This document shows positions 17,333 to 26,007 of a stretch of 51,014 bases of DNA, piece after piece. The first letter of the stretch is position 1, and each line of letters begins with the position of its first letter. The notes beneath the pieces are model-generated. The model did no database searches, had not been told where the DNA came from, and saw only the letters and a list, made by a program, of their open reading frames with translations. Both the position numbers and the translations under genes were made by a program. Location of the stretch: NCBI GenBank assembly GCA_945877125.1, contig CAMCQT010000020.1, forward strand, positions 1-51,014, written 5' to 3'. The DNA comes from Candidatus Brevifilum fermentans (GTDB lineage: Bacteria > Chloroflexota > Anaerolineae > Anaerolineales > Villigracilaceae).

Positions 17333-18010
17333 ATGAAAAACGGTCAAGGGCAACTATCTGAAATTTATTTGGATTCTCGCGCGCAGATTTTGTGCCCGCC
17401 CGATCTGATTCCTGCCCCCGGGCAGTATATCCTCGCCCACGCACGCGGATCAGGCTCACCGTTGGCTGTTCCTGTTTTCTTCAGCGACTCTGCCCCGAAT
17501 GGATTTCGCGCCGCGCCGTTTCTGCCGCTTGCGTGGAGACCCGGCACACAGCTTAACCTGCGCGGCCCGCTCGGGCATGGATTTTCAATTCCACCGTTTG
17601 CGCGCAAAGTGGCATTGATCGCATTTGATGAGTCACCCGCGCGTTTGCGTGGATTAATATCCATCGCGCTCAAACAAGATGCTGAAATTGTTTTGGTTTG
17701 CAACTCGGCTATGGATGATATTCCAGAAGCTGTGGAAGTTCAGCCGTTGCAGGCCATGACCGATATTTATCAATGGGCTGATTATGCCGCGTTGGATGTG
17801 GCGCGCGAGAATCTGAATCAGCTTGGGAAAATGCTTGGGGTGGGGGGGCAGGCTAGGGCGCCGCGCGAAGCGCAGGTTTTAGTCCGCGCTCCCATGCCGT
17901 GCGGCGCGCTTGCCGAATGCGGCGTCTGTGCGTTGACCATCCGCCATGAATGGAAAATGATCTGCAAAGATGGTCCTGTTTTTGAGTTGAATTCAATTTT
18001 AGCCGCGTAG
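17333..18010 (+). CDS. PyrK-like flavin/[2Fe-2S] electron-transfer protein
   Basis: The PAPGQYILAH block and LRGPLGHGF match the FAD-binding part of dihydroorotate dehydrogenase electron-transfer subunits. The C-terminal CGALAECGVCAL...MICKDGPVF supplies four cysteines (C-x5-C-x2-C-x11-C) for a [2Fe-2S] cluster. No pyrD is adjacent, so it may serve another flavoenzyme, or a distant PyrD. The start is uncertain. A possible TTGCTT/TTAATA promoter (17297-17324) would begin transcription at about the ATG 17333, giving a leaderless mRNA; ATG 17312 is the alternative. No Shine-Dalgarno is visible at either. The pyrimidine-binding role is inferred, not shown. Confidence 0.75.
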   Translation: MKNGQGQLSEIYLDSRAQILCPPDLIPAPGQYILAHARGSGSPLAVPVFFSDSAPNGFRAAPFLPLAWRPGTQLNLRGPLGHGFSIPPFARKVALIAFDESPARLRGLISIALKQDAEIVLVCNSAMDDIPEAVEVQPLQAMTDIYQWADYAALDVARENLNQLGKMLGVGGQARAPREAQVLVRAPMPCGALAECGVCALTIRHEWKMICKDGPVFELNSILAA

Positions 18011-18025
18011 GAAAGGATCGGCATT

Positions 18026-18517
18026 ATGGCAGTCACAATCCAAAAAAATGGACAAATTCAAATTACTGAGCAGATGTCAACGGGTCTGCGTGTTTTTATT
18101 TTCATTGTCGGGCTGCTGCCGTGGAGGGCGCCTTATGAACTGCTCATCAAACCTGGCTGGACTGGTTTTCATTTCACAACGATTTTCTTTGTTGTCATTT
18201 CTCTCGGAGCAATTGCCGTCAGTCTGGCATTCATCGGCGGAGCTATCTTTGGGCTGAACCAAATGCTGACAATTGATCCTGCCAACCGCACCATCACCCA
18301 CGCTTACGAATCTGCGGTTGTTCCTGTACGAGTCAGGAAATATTCCTTCGAGCAATTGCAGAATATTGAAATCATGACGCACACCTGGGATAGCGGGCCG
18401 TCAACCTATGGATTGAAGTTTACATTTAGCGATGGGCATAAAACCGAACCGGGGTCCTTTGATTCGCAAGAGGAAGCTGAAAAAATGAAAGAAAAAATCG
18501 AGCAATTAAAAGGGTAA
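18026..18517 (+). CDS. Hypothetical membrane protein with a cytoplasmic-type C-terminal domain
   Basis: The 163-residue protein has two hydrophobic segments, about 22-36 and 48-75, then a soluble C-terminal domain of about 85 residues (LTIDPANRTITHAYESAV to the end). The 'LTIDPANRTI' strand followed by KYSFEQLQNIEI resembles the PH-like domains seen after TM pairs in many small bacterial membrane proteins, but no named family is clear. It starts 15 bases after the PyrK-like gene, with AAAGGA upstream of the ATG, so the two are probably co-transcribed. Confidence 0.75.
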   Translation: MAVTIQKNGQIQITEQMSTGLRVFIFIVGLLPWRAPYELLIKPGWTGFHFTTIFFVVISLGAIAVSLAFIGGAIFGLNQMLTIDPANRTITHAYESAVVPVRVRKYSFEQLQNIEIMTHTWDSGPSTYGLKFTFSDGHKTEPGSFDSQEEAEKMKEKIEQLKG

Positions 18518-18657
18518 AAAGACGTAAAAAAGCAATGACCTTCGGCGTTCTTGTCTGTGACGCTTGGCACTACTCACAATTGTCCGAAAACGACATAATC
18601 AGGGCAGCGGTAATCCCGCTAAATAATGTCCGACTTCTCGTATAAAAAGGAGACGCA

Positions 18658-18906
18658 ATGCCTGCTAAAGGTTGGATCGAAGTCAGTGATAACTACTGTA
18701 AAGGATGCGAACTTTGCATTAGTGCATGTCCACCAGGTGTGATAGAGCTTAATATGTCACACCTTACCCCCAAGGGATACCACCCCGCGCACACGTTCAA
18801 GGACGGTTGCACGGGGTGTGCTATTTGTGCACTGGTTTGTCCCGATGCGGCGATCACGGTTTATCGTGAAACGACAAAAGTTGTGGTGATGCCGATTGAG
18901 ACGTAA
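18658..18906 (+). CDS. 2-oxoacid:ferredoxin oxidoreductase, delta (ferredoxin) subunit
   Basis: The 82-residue protein carries two 4Fe-4S motifs, CKGCELCISACP and CTGCAICALVCP, with the usual CxxCxxCxxxCP spacing. It matches the small ferredoxin subunits (KorD/VorD type) that relay electrons from the thiamine-dependent oxidation of 2-oxoacids to soluble ferredoxin. AAGGAG lies upstream of the ATG. It is the first gene of a four-gene operon with the alpha, beta and gamma subunits that follow. Confidence 0.93.
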   Translation: MPAKGWIEVSDNYCKGCELCISACPPGVIELNMSHLTPKGYHPAHTFKDGCTGCAICALVCPDAAITVYRETTKVVVMPIET

Positions 18907-18914
18907 TAAATAAA

Positions 18915-18970
18915 AGGATGAATGATGAAGGATGAAGGATGAAAAAGACCTTCGTGTACTTTGTGTTTAA
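18915..18970. repeat. GGATGAA-type intergenic repeat
   Basis: Reiterated GGATGAA units (GGATGAATGATGAAGGATGA and following) are followed by CCTTCGTGTACTTTGTGT. The same two-part element recurs at 20931-20996 in another spacer of this operon. Confidence 0.8.
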
Positions 18971-18990
18971 TGATTTTTTACGGAGATAAA

Positions 18991-20109
18991 ATGCCAAAAG
19001 AATTATGGAAAGGGAACGAAGCGATTGCTGAAGCCGCTGTACGTGCCGGGCTGGATGCATACTTTGGTTACCCAATTACCCCTCAAACAGAAATTTTAGA
19101 ATATCTTTCGCGGCGCATGCCTGAGCTGGGACGCGCCTTTGTGCAAGCTGAATCAGAACTGGGCGCGATCAACATGGTGTACGGCGCGGCGTGCGCAGGG
19201 GTGCGCGTCATGTCGTCTTCATCCAGCCCGGGTATGAGTTTGATGATGGAAGGCATTTCTTATATTGCAGGCACAGAAGTGCCGGCGGTATTGGTCAATG
19301 TGATGCGCGGCGGGCCGGGACTTGGAAACATTGCACCGGCGCAGGCAGACTATAACCAGGCTGTCCACGGCGGCGGACATGGCGACTATAACCCGATCGT
19401 GCTGGCTCCTGCTTCTGTGCAGGAAGCGATTGATTTAACGGTGCTTTCCTTTGACCTGGCAGAGAAATACCGCGCGATCTGCATGGTCATCCTCGACGGT
19501 TGTGTGGGGCAGATGATGGAGCCGGCACAAATGCCCGAGATGCGCCCGCTTCAACGCGCCAATTGGGATTGGGCAACTGACGGCAAGATGGGCAAACGTG
19601 AGCGCCGCATCCTTTCTTCTATTTACATTGAACCCGTTGACGAAGAAATTATGAATCTGCGCCTGCTTAATCGCTGGCAGACCATTCAGGCGAATGAAGT
19701 TCGTTACAAGGAATATTTCCTTGACGACGCGGAGATAGTGATCGTCGGCTTTGGGACGGCGGGACGTGTGGCGTTATCTGCTGTGCGTGAAGCGCGTGCC
19801 GAGGGAATTAAGGTGGGCTTGTTAAGGCCGATCACTGTCAGCCCGTTTCCTTCTGAGGTGATTGACCAGCTTGCAGGGCGAGCTGAGGCGTTTTTAGTCA
19901 CAGAGATGAACTCAGGACAAATGCTGGAAGATGTCCGTCTGGCTGTGCGCGGACGTGTGCCCGTCGAATTTTATGGTCGGCTGGGCGGCGTTGTTCCATT
20001 CCCCGATGAGATACTAAATGAAATTCATCGCATGGCGAAGACCAAATTAAGCGCGAATATTCATCCGCGTGACGCGTGGCTTGAGAGAATGGCGCACGTA
20101 ACTGCGTAA
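18991..20109 (+). CDS. 2-oxoacid:ferredoxin oxidoreductase, alpha subunit (VorB/KorA type)
   Basis: The 372-residue protein contains [16 protein letters not shown], the [18 protein letters not shown] block and [16 protein letters not shown], hallmarks of the pyrimidine-domain subunit of pyruvate/2-oxoglutarate/branched-chain 2-oxoacid ferredoxin oxidoreductases. The transketolase C-terminal-like part runs from about [12 protein letters not shown]. Arrangement and similarity favour a branched-chain (Vor) or 2-oxoglutarate (Kor) enzyme; the substrate cannot be fixed by eye. ATG 18991 follows GGAGA, whereas an upstream in-frame TTG at 18961 would be translated from the repeat. It forms a complex with the delta, beta and gamma subunits encoded alongside. 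Confidence 0.9.
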   Translation: MPKELWKGNEAIAEAAVRAGLDAYFGYPITPQTEILEYLSRRMPELGRAFVQAESELGAINMVYGAACAGVRVMSSSSSPGMSLMMEGISYIAGTEVPAVLVNVMRGGPGLGNIAPAQADYNQAVHGGGHGDYNPIVLAPASVQEAIDLTVLSFDLAEKYRAICMVILDGCVGQMMEPAQMPEMRPLQRANWDWATDGKMGKRERRILSSIYIEPVDEEIMNLRLLNRWQTIQANEVRYKEYFLDDAEIVIVGFGTAGRVALSAVREARAEGIKVGLLRPITVSPFPSEVIDQLAGRAEAFLVTEMNSGQMLEDVRLAVRGRVPVEFYGRLGGVVPFPDEILNEIHRMAKTKLSANIHPRDAWLERMAHVTA

Positions 20110-20112
20110 CCA

Positions 20113-20148
20113 CCCTCACCCTAGCCCTCTCCCAAACGGGGAGAGGGG
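20113..20148. repeat. CCCTCACCCTAGCCCTCTCC-type palindromic repeat
   Basis: CCCTCTCC and GGAGAGGG arms surround CAAACG. It is a short copy of the element seen at 29336 and 37925. It fills the spacer between the alpha and beta subunit genes. Confidence 0.8.
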
Positions 20149-20161
20149 ATTAAGAGGAAAA

Positions 20162-20929
20162 ATGGCAACTGAAAATTTAGTCTACGAAAGACCTGAAGGT
20201 TTTACAGATACGCCCACTCATTATTGCCCGGGTTGTACGCATGGCGTGGCTCATCGTTTGATCGCGGAAGTGTTGGACGAGATGGGTTTGATTGAAAAAA
20301 CGATTGGAGTTGCGCCTGTGGGCTGTTCGGTGTTTGCCTACAATTATTTTGACACTGATTTTGTCGAAGCGCCGCACGGACGTGCGCCCGCCATGGCAAC
20401 GGGCATCAAGCGTGTGCTGCCCGACCGAATCGTATTCACTTATCAAGGTGACGGCGATCTGGCTTCAATTGGCATGGGCGAAATTGTTCACGCCGCTGCG
20501 CGCGGCGAGAATATCACCGTGATCTTTCTCAACAACGCCAACTTTGGCATGACCGGCGGACAAATGGCGCCGACCACTTTGCCCGGCATGAAGACCACAT
20601 CTTCGTCAAATGGGCGTGATGTAGAAACGCAAGGCTACCCGATTAAGGTTGCCGAGATGCTTTCGACCTTGGATGGCGTTGGTTATTGCGTGCGCCGCTC
20701 ACTGCATGACCCGAAGAATATCCGCATGGCGAAGAAGGCGATCCGCATGGCGTTTGAAACGCAAGCCCGCGGACTTGGCTTCTCGATGGTCGAGTTGCTT
20801 TCCACGTGCCCAACGAACTGGGGCATGACACCGGTCAACTCGTTGAAGTTTGTGGAAGACCACATGGTTCCCGCATATCCGCTGGTAGATTGCAAGATCA
20901 GCGATGCGATAAGGCAGATCAAAATATAA
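20162..20929 (+). CDS. 2-oxoacid:ferredoxin oxidoreductase, beta subunit (thiamine diphosphate-binding)
   Basis: The 255-residue subunit binds thiamine diphosphate through [16 protein letters not shown] and the later [11 protein letters not shown], the GDG...NN motif of the family. Cysteines in YCPGCTHG and VGCSVF are the positions that hold the proximal cluster in related enzymes. The reaction is the CoA-dependent oxidative decarboxylation (or reverse carboxylation) of a 2-oxoacid with ferredoxin. AAGAGGA lies just upstream of the ATG. Confidence 0.92.
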   Translation: MATENLVYERPEGFTDTPTHYCPGCTHGVAHRLIAEVLDEMGLIEKTIGVAPVGCSVFAYNYFDTDFVEAPHGRAPAMATGIKRVLPDRIVFTYQGDGDLASIGMGEIVHAAARGENITVIFLNNANFGMTGGQMAPTTLPGMKTTSSSNGRDVETQGYPIKVAEMLSTLDGVGYCVRRSLHDPKNIRMAKKAIRMAFETQARGLGFSMVELLSTCPTNWGMTPVNSLKFVEDHMVPAYPLVDCKISDAIRQIKI

Positions 20930-20930
20930 G

Positions 20931-20996
20931 GATGAAGGATGAAGGCAGAAGGATGAAGCAAAAACCCCTTCGTGTACTTTGTGTCCTTTGTGTTTG
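20931..20996. repeat. Second GGATGAA-type intergenic repeat
   Basis: GGATGAAGGATGAAGGCAGA is followed by AAGGATGAA and the CCTTCGTGTACTTTGTGT block shared with 18915-18970. It occupies nearly the whole spacer between the beta and gamma subunit genes. Confidence 0.8.
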
Positions 20997-21012
20997 AAAA
21001 AGAGGAAAACAC

Positions 21013-21570
21013 ATGCAAAAAGAAATCATCATCTCAGGTTTTGGTGGACAGGGCGTGCTGTTCGCGGGTCAGGTCATTGCTTATGCGGCGATGGACTCTG
21101 GTATGGAAGTGACATGGATCCCATCTTACGGTCCTGAAATGCGCGGCGGTACGGCAAACTGTACCGTGGTCATTGCTGACCATGAAATTGGTTCGCCGCT
21201 GGTGAAGAATCCGCCGCTGGTAATCGCGCTGAATCTGCCGTCGTATGATAAATACGAACCCATGATGCAAGTGGGGGGCACGTTGGTTGTCAACCAGTCG
21301 ATGGTAGACCGCGGCGCAAAACGTGATGACATCAACTCGGTCTTTGTTTCAGCCAATGAAATTGCGGAACAAATTGGTGACAAGAAATTAACCAACATGG
21401 TGACCGTTGGCGCGTTGCTGGCGGCTCTACCCGAAGTGACAGTTGAAGCGCTGGAGGCTGCGCTCAAGGCACATCTGCCCACGCGGCATCAGCATTTATT
21501 GCCGAAGAATTATGAAGCATTGCGCCGTGGATTTGAATCCGCGAAACAGCAGATGGCGGTTGCTGCGTAG
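21013..21570 (+). CDS. 2-oxoacid:ferredoxin oxidoreductase, gamma subunit
   Basis: The 185-residue protein begins ISGFGGQGVLFAGQVIAYAA and contains IPSYGPEMRGGTANCTVVI, both signatures of the gamma domain that binds CoA-related parts of the complex. A GAGGAAAA ribosome site precedes the ATG. It is the last gene of the operon and is followed by a tandem repeat and a strong terminator. In anaerobic or fermentative bacteria such four-subunit enzymes supply reduced ferredoxin during amino acid catabolism or run in reverse to make branched-chain precursors. Confidence 0.92.
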   Translation: MQKEIIISGFGGQGVLFAGQVIAYAAMDSGMEVTWIPSYGPEMRGGTANCTVVIADHEIGSPLVKNPPLVIALNLPSYDKYEPMMQVGGTLVVNQSMVDRGAKRDDINSVFVSANEIAEQIGDKKLTNMVTVGALLAALPEVTVEALEAALKAHLPTRHQHLLPKNYEALRRGFESAKQQMAVAA

Positions 21571-21572
21571 GG

Positions 21573-21604
21573 CAGTAATCAGTAATCAGTAATCAGTAAT
21601 CAGT
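21573..21604. repeat. Tandem 7-bp repeat
   Basis: Four perfect CAGTAAT units (21573-21600) and a partial fifth follow directly after the gamma-subunit stop codon. It has no spacers and is not a CRISPR array. Confidence 0.9.
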
Positions 21605-21624
21605 GAGGGGTAATTGGTGAATAG

Positions 21625-21655
21625 AAAACCCGCCTCAATATGAGGCGGGTTTTTT
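21625..21655 (+). terminator. Operon terminator
   Basis: The stem AAAACCCGCCTCA/TGAGGCGGGTTTT with a three-base loop is followed by further Ts. It closes the oxidoreductase operon. Confidence 0.95.
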
Positions 21656-21687
21656 GAGCGGATCTATTCCATAAAGACAACTTTTGG

Positions 21688-23277
21688 TCAGGTTATTTTT
21701 TTGTTTGTTTTACTCCAGCGATTTTGGTCATATTCGATCCTGTTGTTGCTCATCGCTCTTTCCCATAAATTATCATGGGCACGCTGATCAAAATATGCCT
21801 GTCCGAGTTTTTCGCGGATGGTACTTTCATCATAATCGCGCAAAGTGGTTGGCGCATTGCGCTCCACCAAAAAATTCCTACCCTCGAATTCTTCAAGCGA
21901 AGCATCGTTTTTCTCCAGCCATTTCTGTATTTCAGCGCCATTTTCCATCAACCATTGCTCATACGACAATGGATGGTCAAGCCGCCACACTTCAAGTTCG
22001 GGCAGATTCTGTTCTCCAGACTGCCATTTTTCCATGCACCATTCCTGATAACGCTTATTAACTTCTGCGTCGTACTTTGAATGTAGAACCTTCTCCTGGT
22101 TTTCCTGGAGCCACTTCTCAGGGTTGGGATAATCCCCATAGTTTTTCAAAATCCACGGGCGGTAGTTTGGGTCCCGTCTGGCGCGTTCAAGAACGCTTGC
22201 GTGGATAATCGGCGGGCCAAAGGTCTCAACCGCTTTTTTATCCCACACTTTATCTCGCTCTCCCGCTTTATATACTTTGCCAAAACCTGCCCGCGGCGGA
22301 TGATCAATATCAGTTGCGTCTGGTGCGACACAAAAGTTCCAATATTTTCTGGAGCCAAGATAAAATCTAACTCCGTGCGACAATGCTTTTTGAACCATCC
22401 ACTCCAGAGCGATATCAGAAAGTCCAGCCTCTGCAAAGCCTCCGCCTACATCAGTATGTGCTCCGCTGAACCATACTTGTTTGATCTTCTGTTTGTTCTC
22501 GTCGCCATATTGATTCCAAATTGTCGGCCAAAACCATTCGCGATCATCGTCAATTGCCAGGGCTTGATAGGCATTTCTGACGCTGCGGTGCAGCGCAAAA
22601 TCGTGAAAACTGAACTTCCACCAGGGCAGGCGATTTACAACCAAACTCAAACCAGCCAGCGGAACAACTCCTAAAGCGGGGACTGTATCCCAAACGCCCA
22701 GGAATTCAACTTCAACCCACATATTTGGATGCGCAATTGTGAATTGATTTGCCTTGTCTTGCAGGTCTTTACGCAAGGCTTTATAGATTTGATATGACGT
22801 ATCATTGATAATTTGATTCCCGCTATCAATCAGTTTCTCTATAACTTTACGCGTATCCTCTTCGAGGATCGTTTCTTTATCCTGTGTGATCGGCTGAAGT
22901 CCGGATTCATACAACTCAAACGCCTGCTTGATCAACGCCGAGCGTGATTTTGGGAGTATGCCAAAATAGTGAATAAAACTGGATAGGCTTCTTACAGTTG
23001 CAGCTCCGCGGCTGAAACCGAATAAAAATATTTTATCCCCGGCGTTGTAATTTTCAAAAATAAAACGATAACATTGAACAATGTTTTCAGTAAAACCCAC
23101 CCCAAAAGCATTTCCGCTGATTTTCCTTGAATCAGTTCCCACTCCCTGCTCGTAATAAACGATCTGATTCTCAGTACGGTCTTCAAGCATTCTATAAAGC
23201 TTATAGACATTACTGTCATGACCTGCTCCGCCATCCTGTCCTGTTCCATCTGCAAGAACCACGATATTTTTTGGCAT
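21688..23277 (-). CDS. DUF2235 alpha/beta hydrolase (Tle1-like phospholipase fold)
   Basis: The protein starts PKNIVVLADGTGQDGG and carries the nucleophile elbow FGFSRGAATVRSL, with Ser89 as the likely catalytic residue. DTVPALGVV and SGAHTDVGGGF supply the presumed Asp and His. This is the DUF2235 domain, whose best-known members are type VI secretion phospholipase effectors (Tle1). No type VI secretion, VgrG, PAAR or immunity gene is visible nearby, so a housekeeping lipase or esterase role is at least as likely. ATG 23277 follows AAGGAGA by five bases; a GTG one codon upstream is the alternative start. The C-terminal ~200 residues are rich in Trp and charged residues and I do not recognise them. 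Confidence 0.87.
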   Translation of the reverse strand: MPKNIVVLADGTGQDGGAGHDSNVYKLYRMLEDRTENQIVYYEQGVGTDSRKISGNAFGVGFTENIVQCYRFIFENYNAGDKIFLFGFSRGAATVRSLSSFIHYFGILPKSRSALIKQAFELYESGLQPITQDKETILEEDTRKVIEKLIDSGNQIINDTSYQIYKALRKDLQDKANQFTIAHPNMWVEVEFLGVWDTVPALGVVPLAGLSLVVNRLPWWKFSFHDFALHRSVRNAYQALAIDDDREWFWPTIWNQYGDENKQKIKQVWFSGAHTDVGGGFAEAGLSDIALEWMVQKALSHGVRFYLGSRKYWNFCVAPDATDIDHPPRAGFGKVYKAGERDKVWDKKAVETFGPPIIHASVLERARRDPNYRPWILKNYGDYPNPEKWLQENQEKVLHSKYDAEVNKRYQEWCMEKWQSGEQNLPELEVWRLDHPLSYEQWLMENGAEIQKWLEKNDASLEEFEGRNFLVERNAPTTLRDYDESTIREKLGQAYFDQRAHDNLWERAMSNNRIEYDQNRWSKTNKKIT

Positions 23278-23553
23278 CACATTCTCCTTGCTTGCTCTAT
23301 ATTAATGAGTAACTTTACACAAAGTGTACCGATAAAATAAAAAGTGATTATACTCCCAGCTCTATTTAAGACTCGCAAATTTTTTTGAGCAAATATTTAT
23401 TGAGGATCGGTGGAAGCAATTCTTTTATATAATTGGCTTCGACTCATCATAATAAAACTTAGAAGTAGCCTCCTTTACTGTTTGAAAAATCGTAAAACCA
23501 GAACCATTAAGTAAATCAAACTCATTTCAATCAGAACAAGGAGAATCGCTATT

Positions 23554-25065
23554 ATGTACGCAAGAAAAACATTATTACAGATCATTGGGTTGACATTCAT
23601 CATTTGGCTATTGACCGCATGTGGAAGCGCGCCAACTGCGCCGGCCGCAATTGATTTTACAGGACACTGGGAGGATGCCTCATCTGCTTTTAGTCTGGAT
23701 TTATCTCAAACTGGGGAACAAGTGCAGGGCAGTCATGTGGTTGTCGCCCAACAAGGAAATAAAATCGATTCCCTCGATAATTCAATCGAAGGAAATATTA
23801 ATGGACACCTGGCAAACATCAAATTTCGGAGTTCTTTTTCCGCAAATAGCGGCGAAGCTCAGATCACTTTCATTGATCAGAATACGATTTTTTGGAAGGT
23901 GACAACCCCGCCAGATGGGGAATATTATTTGCCGGCTCAGGCTACGCTGATAAAGAAAGCCGCCGCCAATCCCGCGTCTGCCGAAACCGGCACGATCACG
24001 GGATCAGTGCATTTGGTTGCTCCGCCCACGCCGCGCATGATGGTGTATGCGGTTGATCCAACAACTGGCGCATGGGCATTCACGGAAACTCAAGCCACCG
24101 ATGGTGAAGCCCCATTCAGCATTACCGTGCCGACGGGGACTTATCAAGTATTTGCCGCTGTTGCCAGTGATAGTTCAATTGGAGTGGGCTATACCATGGA
24201 TTATTCAACCCTGGCGACCATCACAGTTGCAGCAAACCAGACGGTATCGGGCATTGAGGTGAGGCCGCCCAGTCAGTTTGAGTGTGGAGCCACGATGGGC
24301 TATCCCGCTTCCCCCGACGGACGCTTCACGGGAATGCCTGGTCCCTCAGCAGAGTGTATTGCCTCCCTGACGCCCGCCGCAACCACCTCCCAGCCAGCAG
24401 AGGATGTCCGCATCCAATTTCAGCCGAATGCCACCAGTTGGTACACCCCTGGTGATCTGGCTCCCGGTTCCTCGATACGCTTTGTGCTCTCCGCTATGCA
24501 GGGTCAACAGATGAATGTCAACTTGACCACCGAACCGGCTGAAAGCGCCGCCATGACTATTTCGGGAGCAAACGGTGATGGGTACACGTTCAACCCTACA
24601 ACCAGTTGGAGCAACATATTATCTGTCAGCCAGGATTATTACATTGACGTGTTTTCAACGTCTCAGCAAAGTATTAACTATCAACTAAGCGTGGAAATTC
24701 CTGTTGCCATCGGTGTCCCAGCGTCAGCAGGGTCACAAAAGATTGCCAAAGACCAACCGATTCGCTTTGACGTGGGACCACTGGATTTGGAATTGAATGG
24801 CGCTGTGATCAGCGGCGAGCGTGACCGCTACAGCCTGAGCATGCTTGCGGGTGAAATATTGGATGTCCAAATTACGTCGCTTGAAGGAAATGCAGTCTTC
24901 TCCATTTTGGATGTGAATCAAGTTCCGTTCCCTGGCACTGAGGAAGGTAAGGATGCGATCCAATGGGCAGTTCCCGCCCCTGTGGATGGCACGTATTCCA
25001 TTCTGGTTGGGTCAACGCGCGGCAATGCTACATATACGCTCAAGGTTAAGGTGATTTTGCCGTAA
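23554..25065 (+). CDS. Large lipoprotein with C-terminal PPC-like domains
   Basis: The N-terminus has a hydrophobic core and the lipobox LLTAC, predicting lipid anchoring outside the membrane. After an N-terminal beta-rich region (FTGHWEDASSAFSLDLSQTG), about residues 145-235 resemble a carboxypeptidase-regulatory or surface beta-sandwich (GTITGSVHLVAPPTP). From about 290 two pre-peptidase C-terminal (PPC)-like modules follow, ending with PVDGTYSILVGSTRGNATYTLKV. PPC modules usually accompany secreted proteins, but no catalytic domain is visible. AAGGAG lies ten bases before the ATG. The 270 bases upstream hold no other gene. Confidence 0.82.
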   Translation: MYARKTLLQIIGLTFIIWLLTACGSAPTAPAAIDFTGHWEDASSAFSLDLSQTGEQVQGSHVVVAQQGNKIDSLDNSIEGNINGHLANIKFRSSFSANSGEAQITFIDQNTIFWKVTTPPDGEYYLPAQATLIKKAAANPASAETGTITGSVHLVAPPTPRMMVYAVDPTTGAWAFTETQATDGEAPFSITVPTGTYQVFAAVASDSSIGVGYTMDYSTLATITVAANQTVSGIEVRPPSQFECGATMGYPASPDGRFTGMPGPSAECIASLTPAATTSQPAEDVRIQFQPNATSWYTPGDLAPGSSIRFVLSAMQGQQMNVNLTTEPAESAAMTISGANGDGYTFNPTTSWSNILSVSQDYYIDVFSTSQQSINYQLSVEIPVAIGVPASAGSQKIAKDQPIRFDVGPLDLELNGAVISGERDRYSLSMLAGEILDVQITSLEGNAVFSILDVNQVPFPGTEEGKDAIQWAVPAPVDGTYSILVGSTRGNATYTLKVKVILP

Positions 25066-25088
25066 CAATAAAGATCAATGGTAACAAG

Positions 25089-25129
25089 TGCGGGTGTGTT
25101 GCTGTAACAAAGAAGGCAACATACCCGCA
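25089..25129. other. Hairpin after the PPC lipoprotein
   Basis: Arms 25089-25102 and 25116-25129 form a 14-base stem with one G-T pair and a 13-base loop. There is no T-run, so termination is uncertain. Confidence 0.6.
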
Positions 25130-25215
25130 TAGCCGCAGTCTATGTTGATTTGTCTAACGGATTAATGTATAGTAGAGGCTGATATTAAATTCTTTATATT
25201 TTATTGGAGGCGACT

Positions 25216-25668
25216 ATGACTGACGACAGAGTTATAAAAACACAAGATCATGCCGGGTTCATGACCTCGGTGAAGACCAGTTTAAGCATTGCGAAAAATA
25301 AGACGGATGGCATTCGCAAGGCAAATTCTCAATTATTTGTGGCGAATGTTGTCTCGCCTGCTGCGGCAACACTTTTGGCGGCTTTTACCGCCGCAATTGG
25401 CGGAAATCAAATATTTCAACAGGCAGCGGCACAAGCCAATGACGGTGGTTGGAGACTCGCCTGCATCCTTGTTGCAATTTTCAGCTTTATTGGAACCGTG
25501 AGCAGTATGTTCAAAAAACAATTTGATGATCGACTCGCACAAGGGAATCAATGCGTTGGACGATTGCTTGCTCTTGATCTGGCAATAACAACAGGAAATA
25601 ATAGTTGGGAAGAAATAACCAAAGAATATGGTGAGATCGTCAGGGCTTTCCCCGAATTGATTAGTTGA
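25216..25668 (+). CDS. Two-TM protein resembling SLATT-type membrane proteins
   Basis: The 150-residue product begins MTDDRVIKTQDHAGFMTSVK and has two hydrophobic segments, about residues 47-65 and 80-99, followed by a helical, charged C-terminus. Two closely spaced TM helices with a helical tail resemble the SLATT family, which often accompanies conflict-system sensors, but no SMODS, SLOG or nuclease gene lies here, so this is a topology match only. ATG 25216 follows GGAGG by five bases; an earlier in-frame TTG overlaps that site. A terminator follows. Confidence 0.7.
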   Translation: MTDDRVIKTQDHAGFMTSVKTSLSIAKNKTDGIRKANSQLFVANVVSPAAATLLAAFTAAIGGNQIFQQAAAQANDGGWRLACILVAIFSFIGTVSSMFKKQFDDRLAQGNQCVGRLLALDLAITTGNNSWEEITKEYGEIVRAFPELIS

Positions 25669-25689
25669 AATATCATGCACATCAAGACC

Positions 25690-25721
25690 AAGCCCGTCTT
25701 GTTAAGAGACAGGCTTTTTTT
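25690..25721 (+). terminator. Intrinsic terminator
   Basis: The interrupted stem AAGCC-C-GTCT/AGAC-A-GGCTT is followed by seven Ts. It closes the two-TM gene. The remaining ~285 bases up to the formyltransferase gene are AT-rich with a TATAAT at 25875 but no supported gene. Confidence 0.85.
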
Positions 25722-26007
25722 ATTTGACCGCTTGTGTAAGTCTTACATCTTTGCTAACCTGCACCATCGCCTTCCGCAGACTGTCCAAAACGCAAATTAG
25801 ACTGGTTATGGATTATTTCCCAAACTCCCCCAGATTGTTAAGATGAAAAAAATCACAAAAGGACTAAAATCCTTTATAATCAAAATCAGCCAATAATTTT
25901 GAAATGATATAAACATGGGCAATTCATATCCAGCTCCCCGCATATTCCTCAGTGAATATGTGGCTAATTAACGCTAGATTATTCCACAAGCAAAGAGGTA
26001 ATTTTTT

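Noticed and set aside
21573-21604. Tandem CAGTAAT repeats considered as a CRISPR-like array
   Set aside because: Units are seven bases with no spacers, and no cas gene is present.
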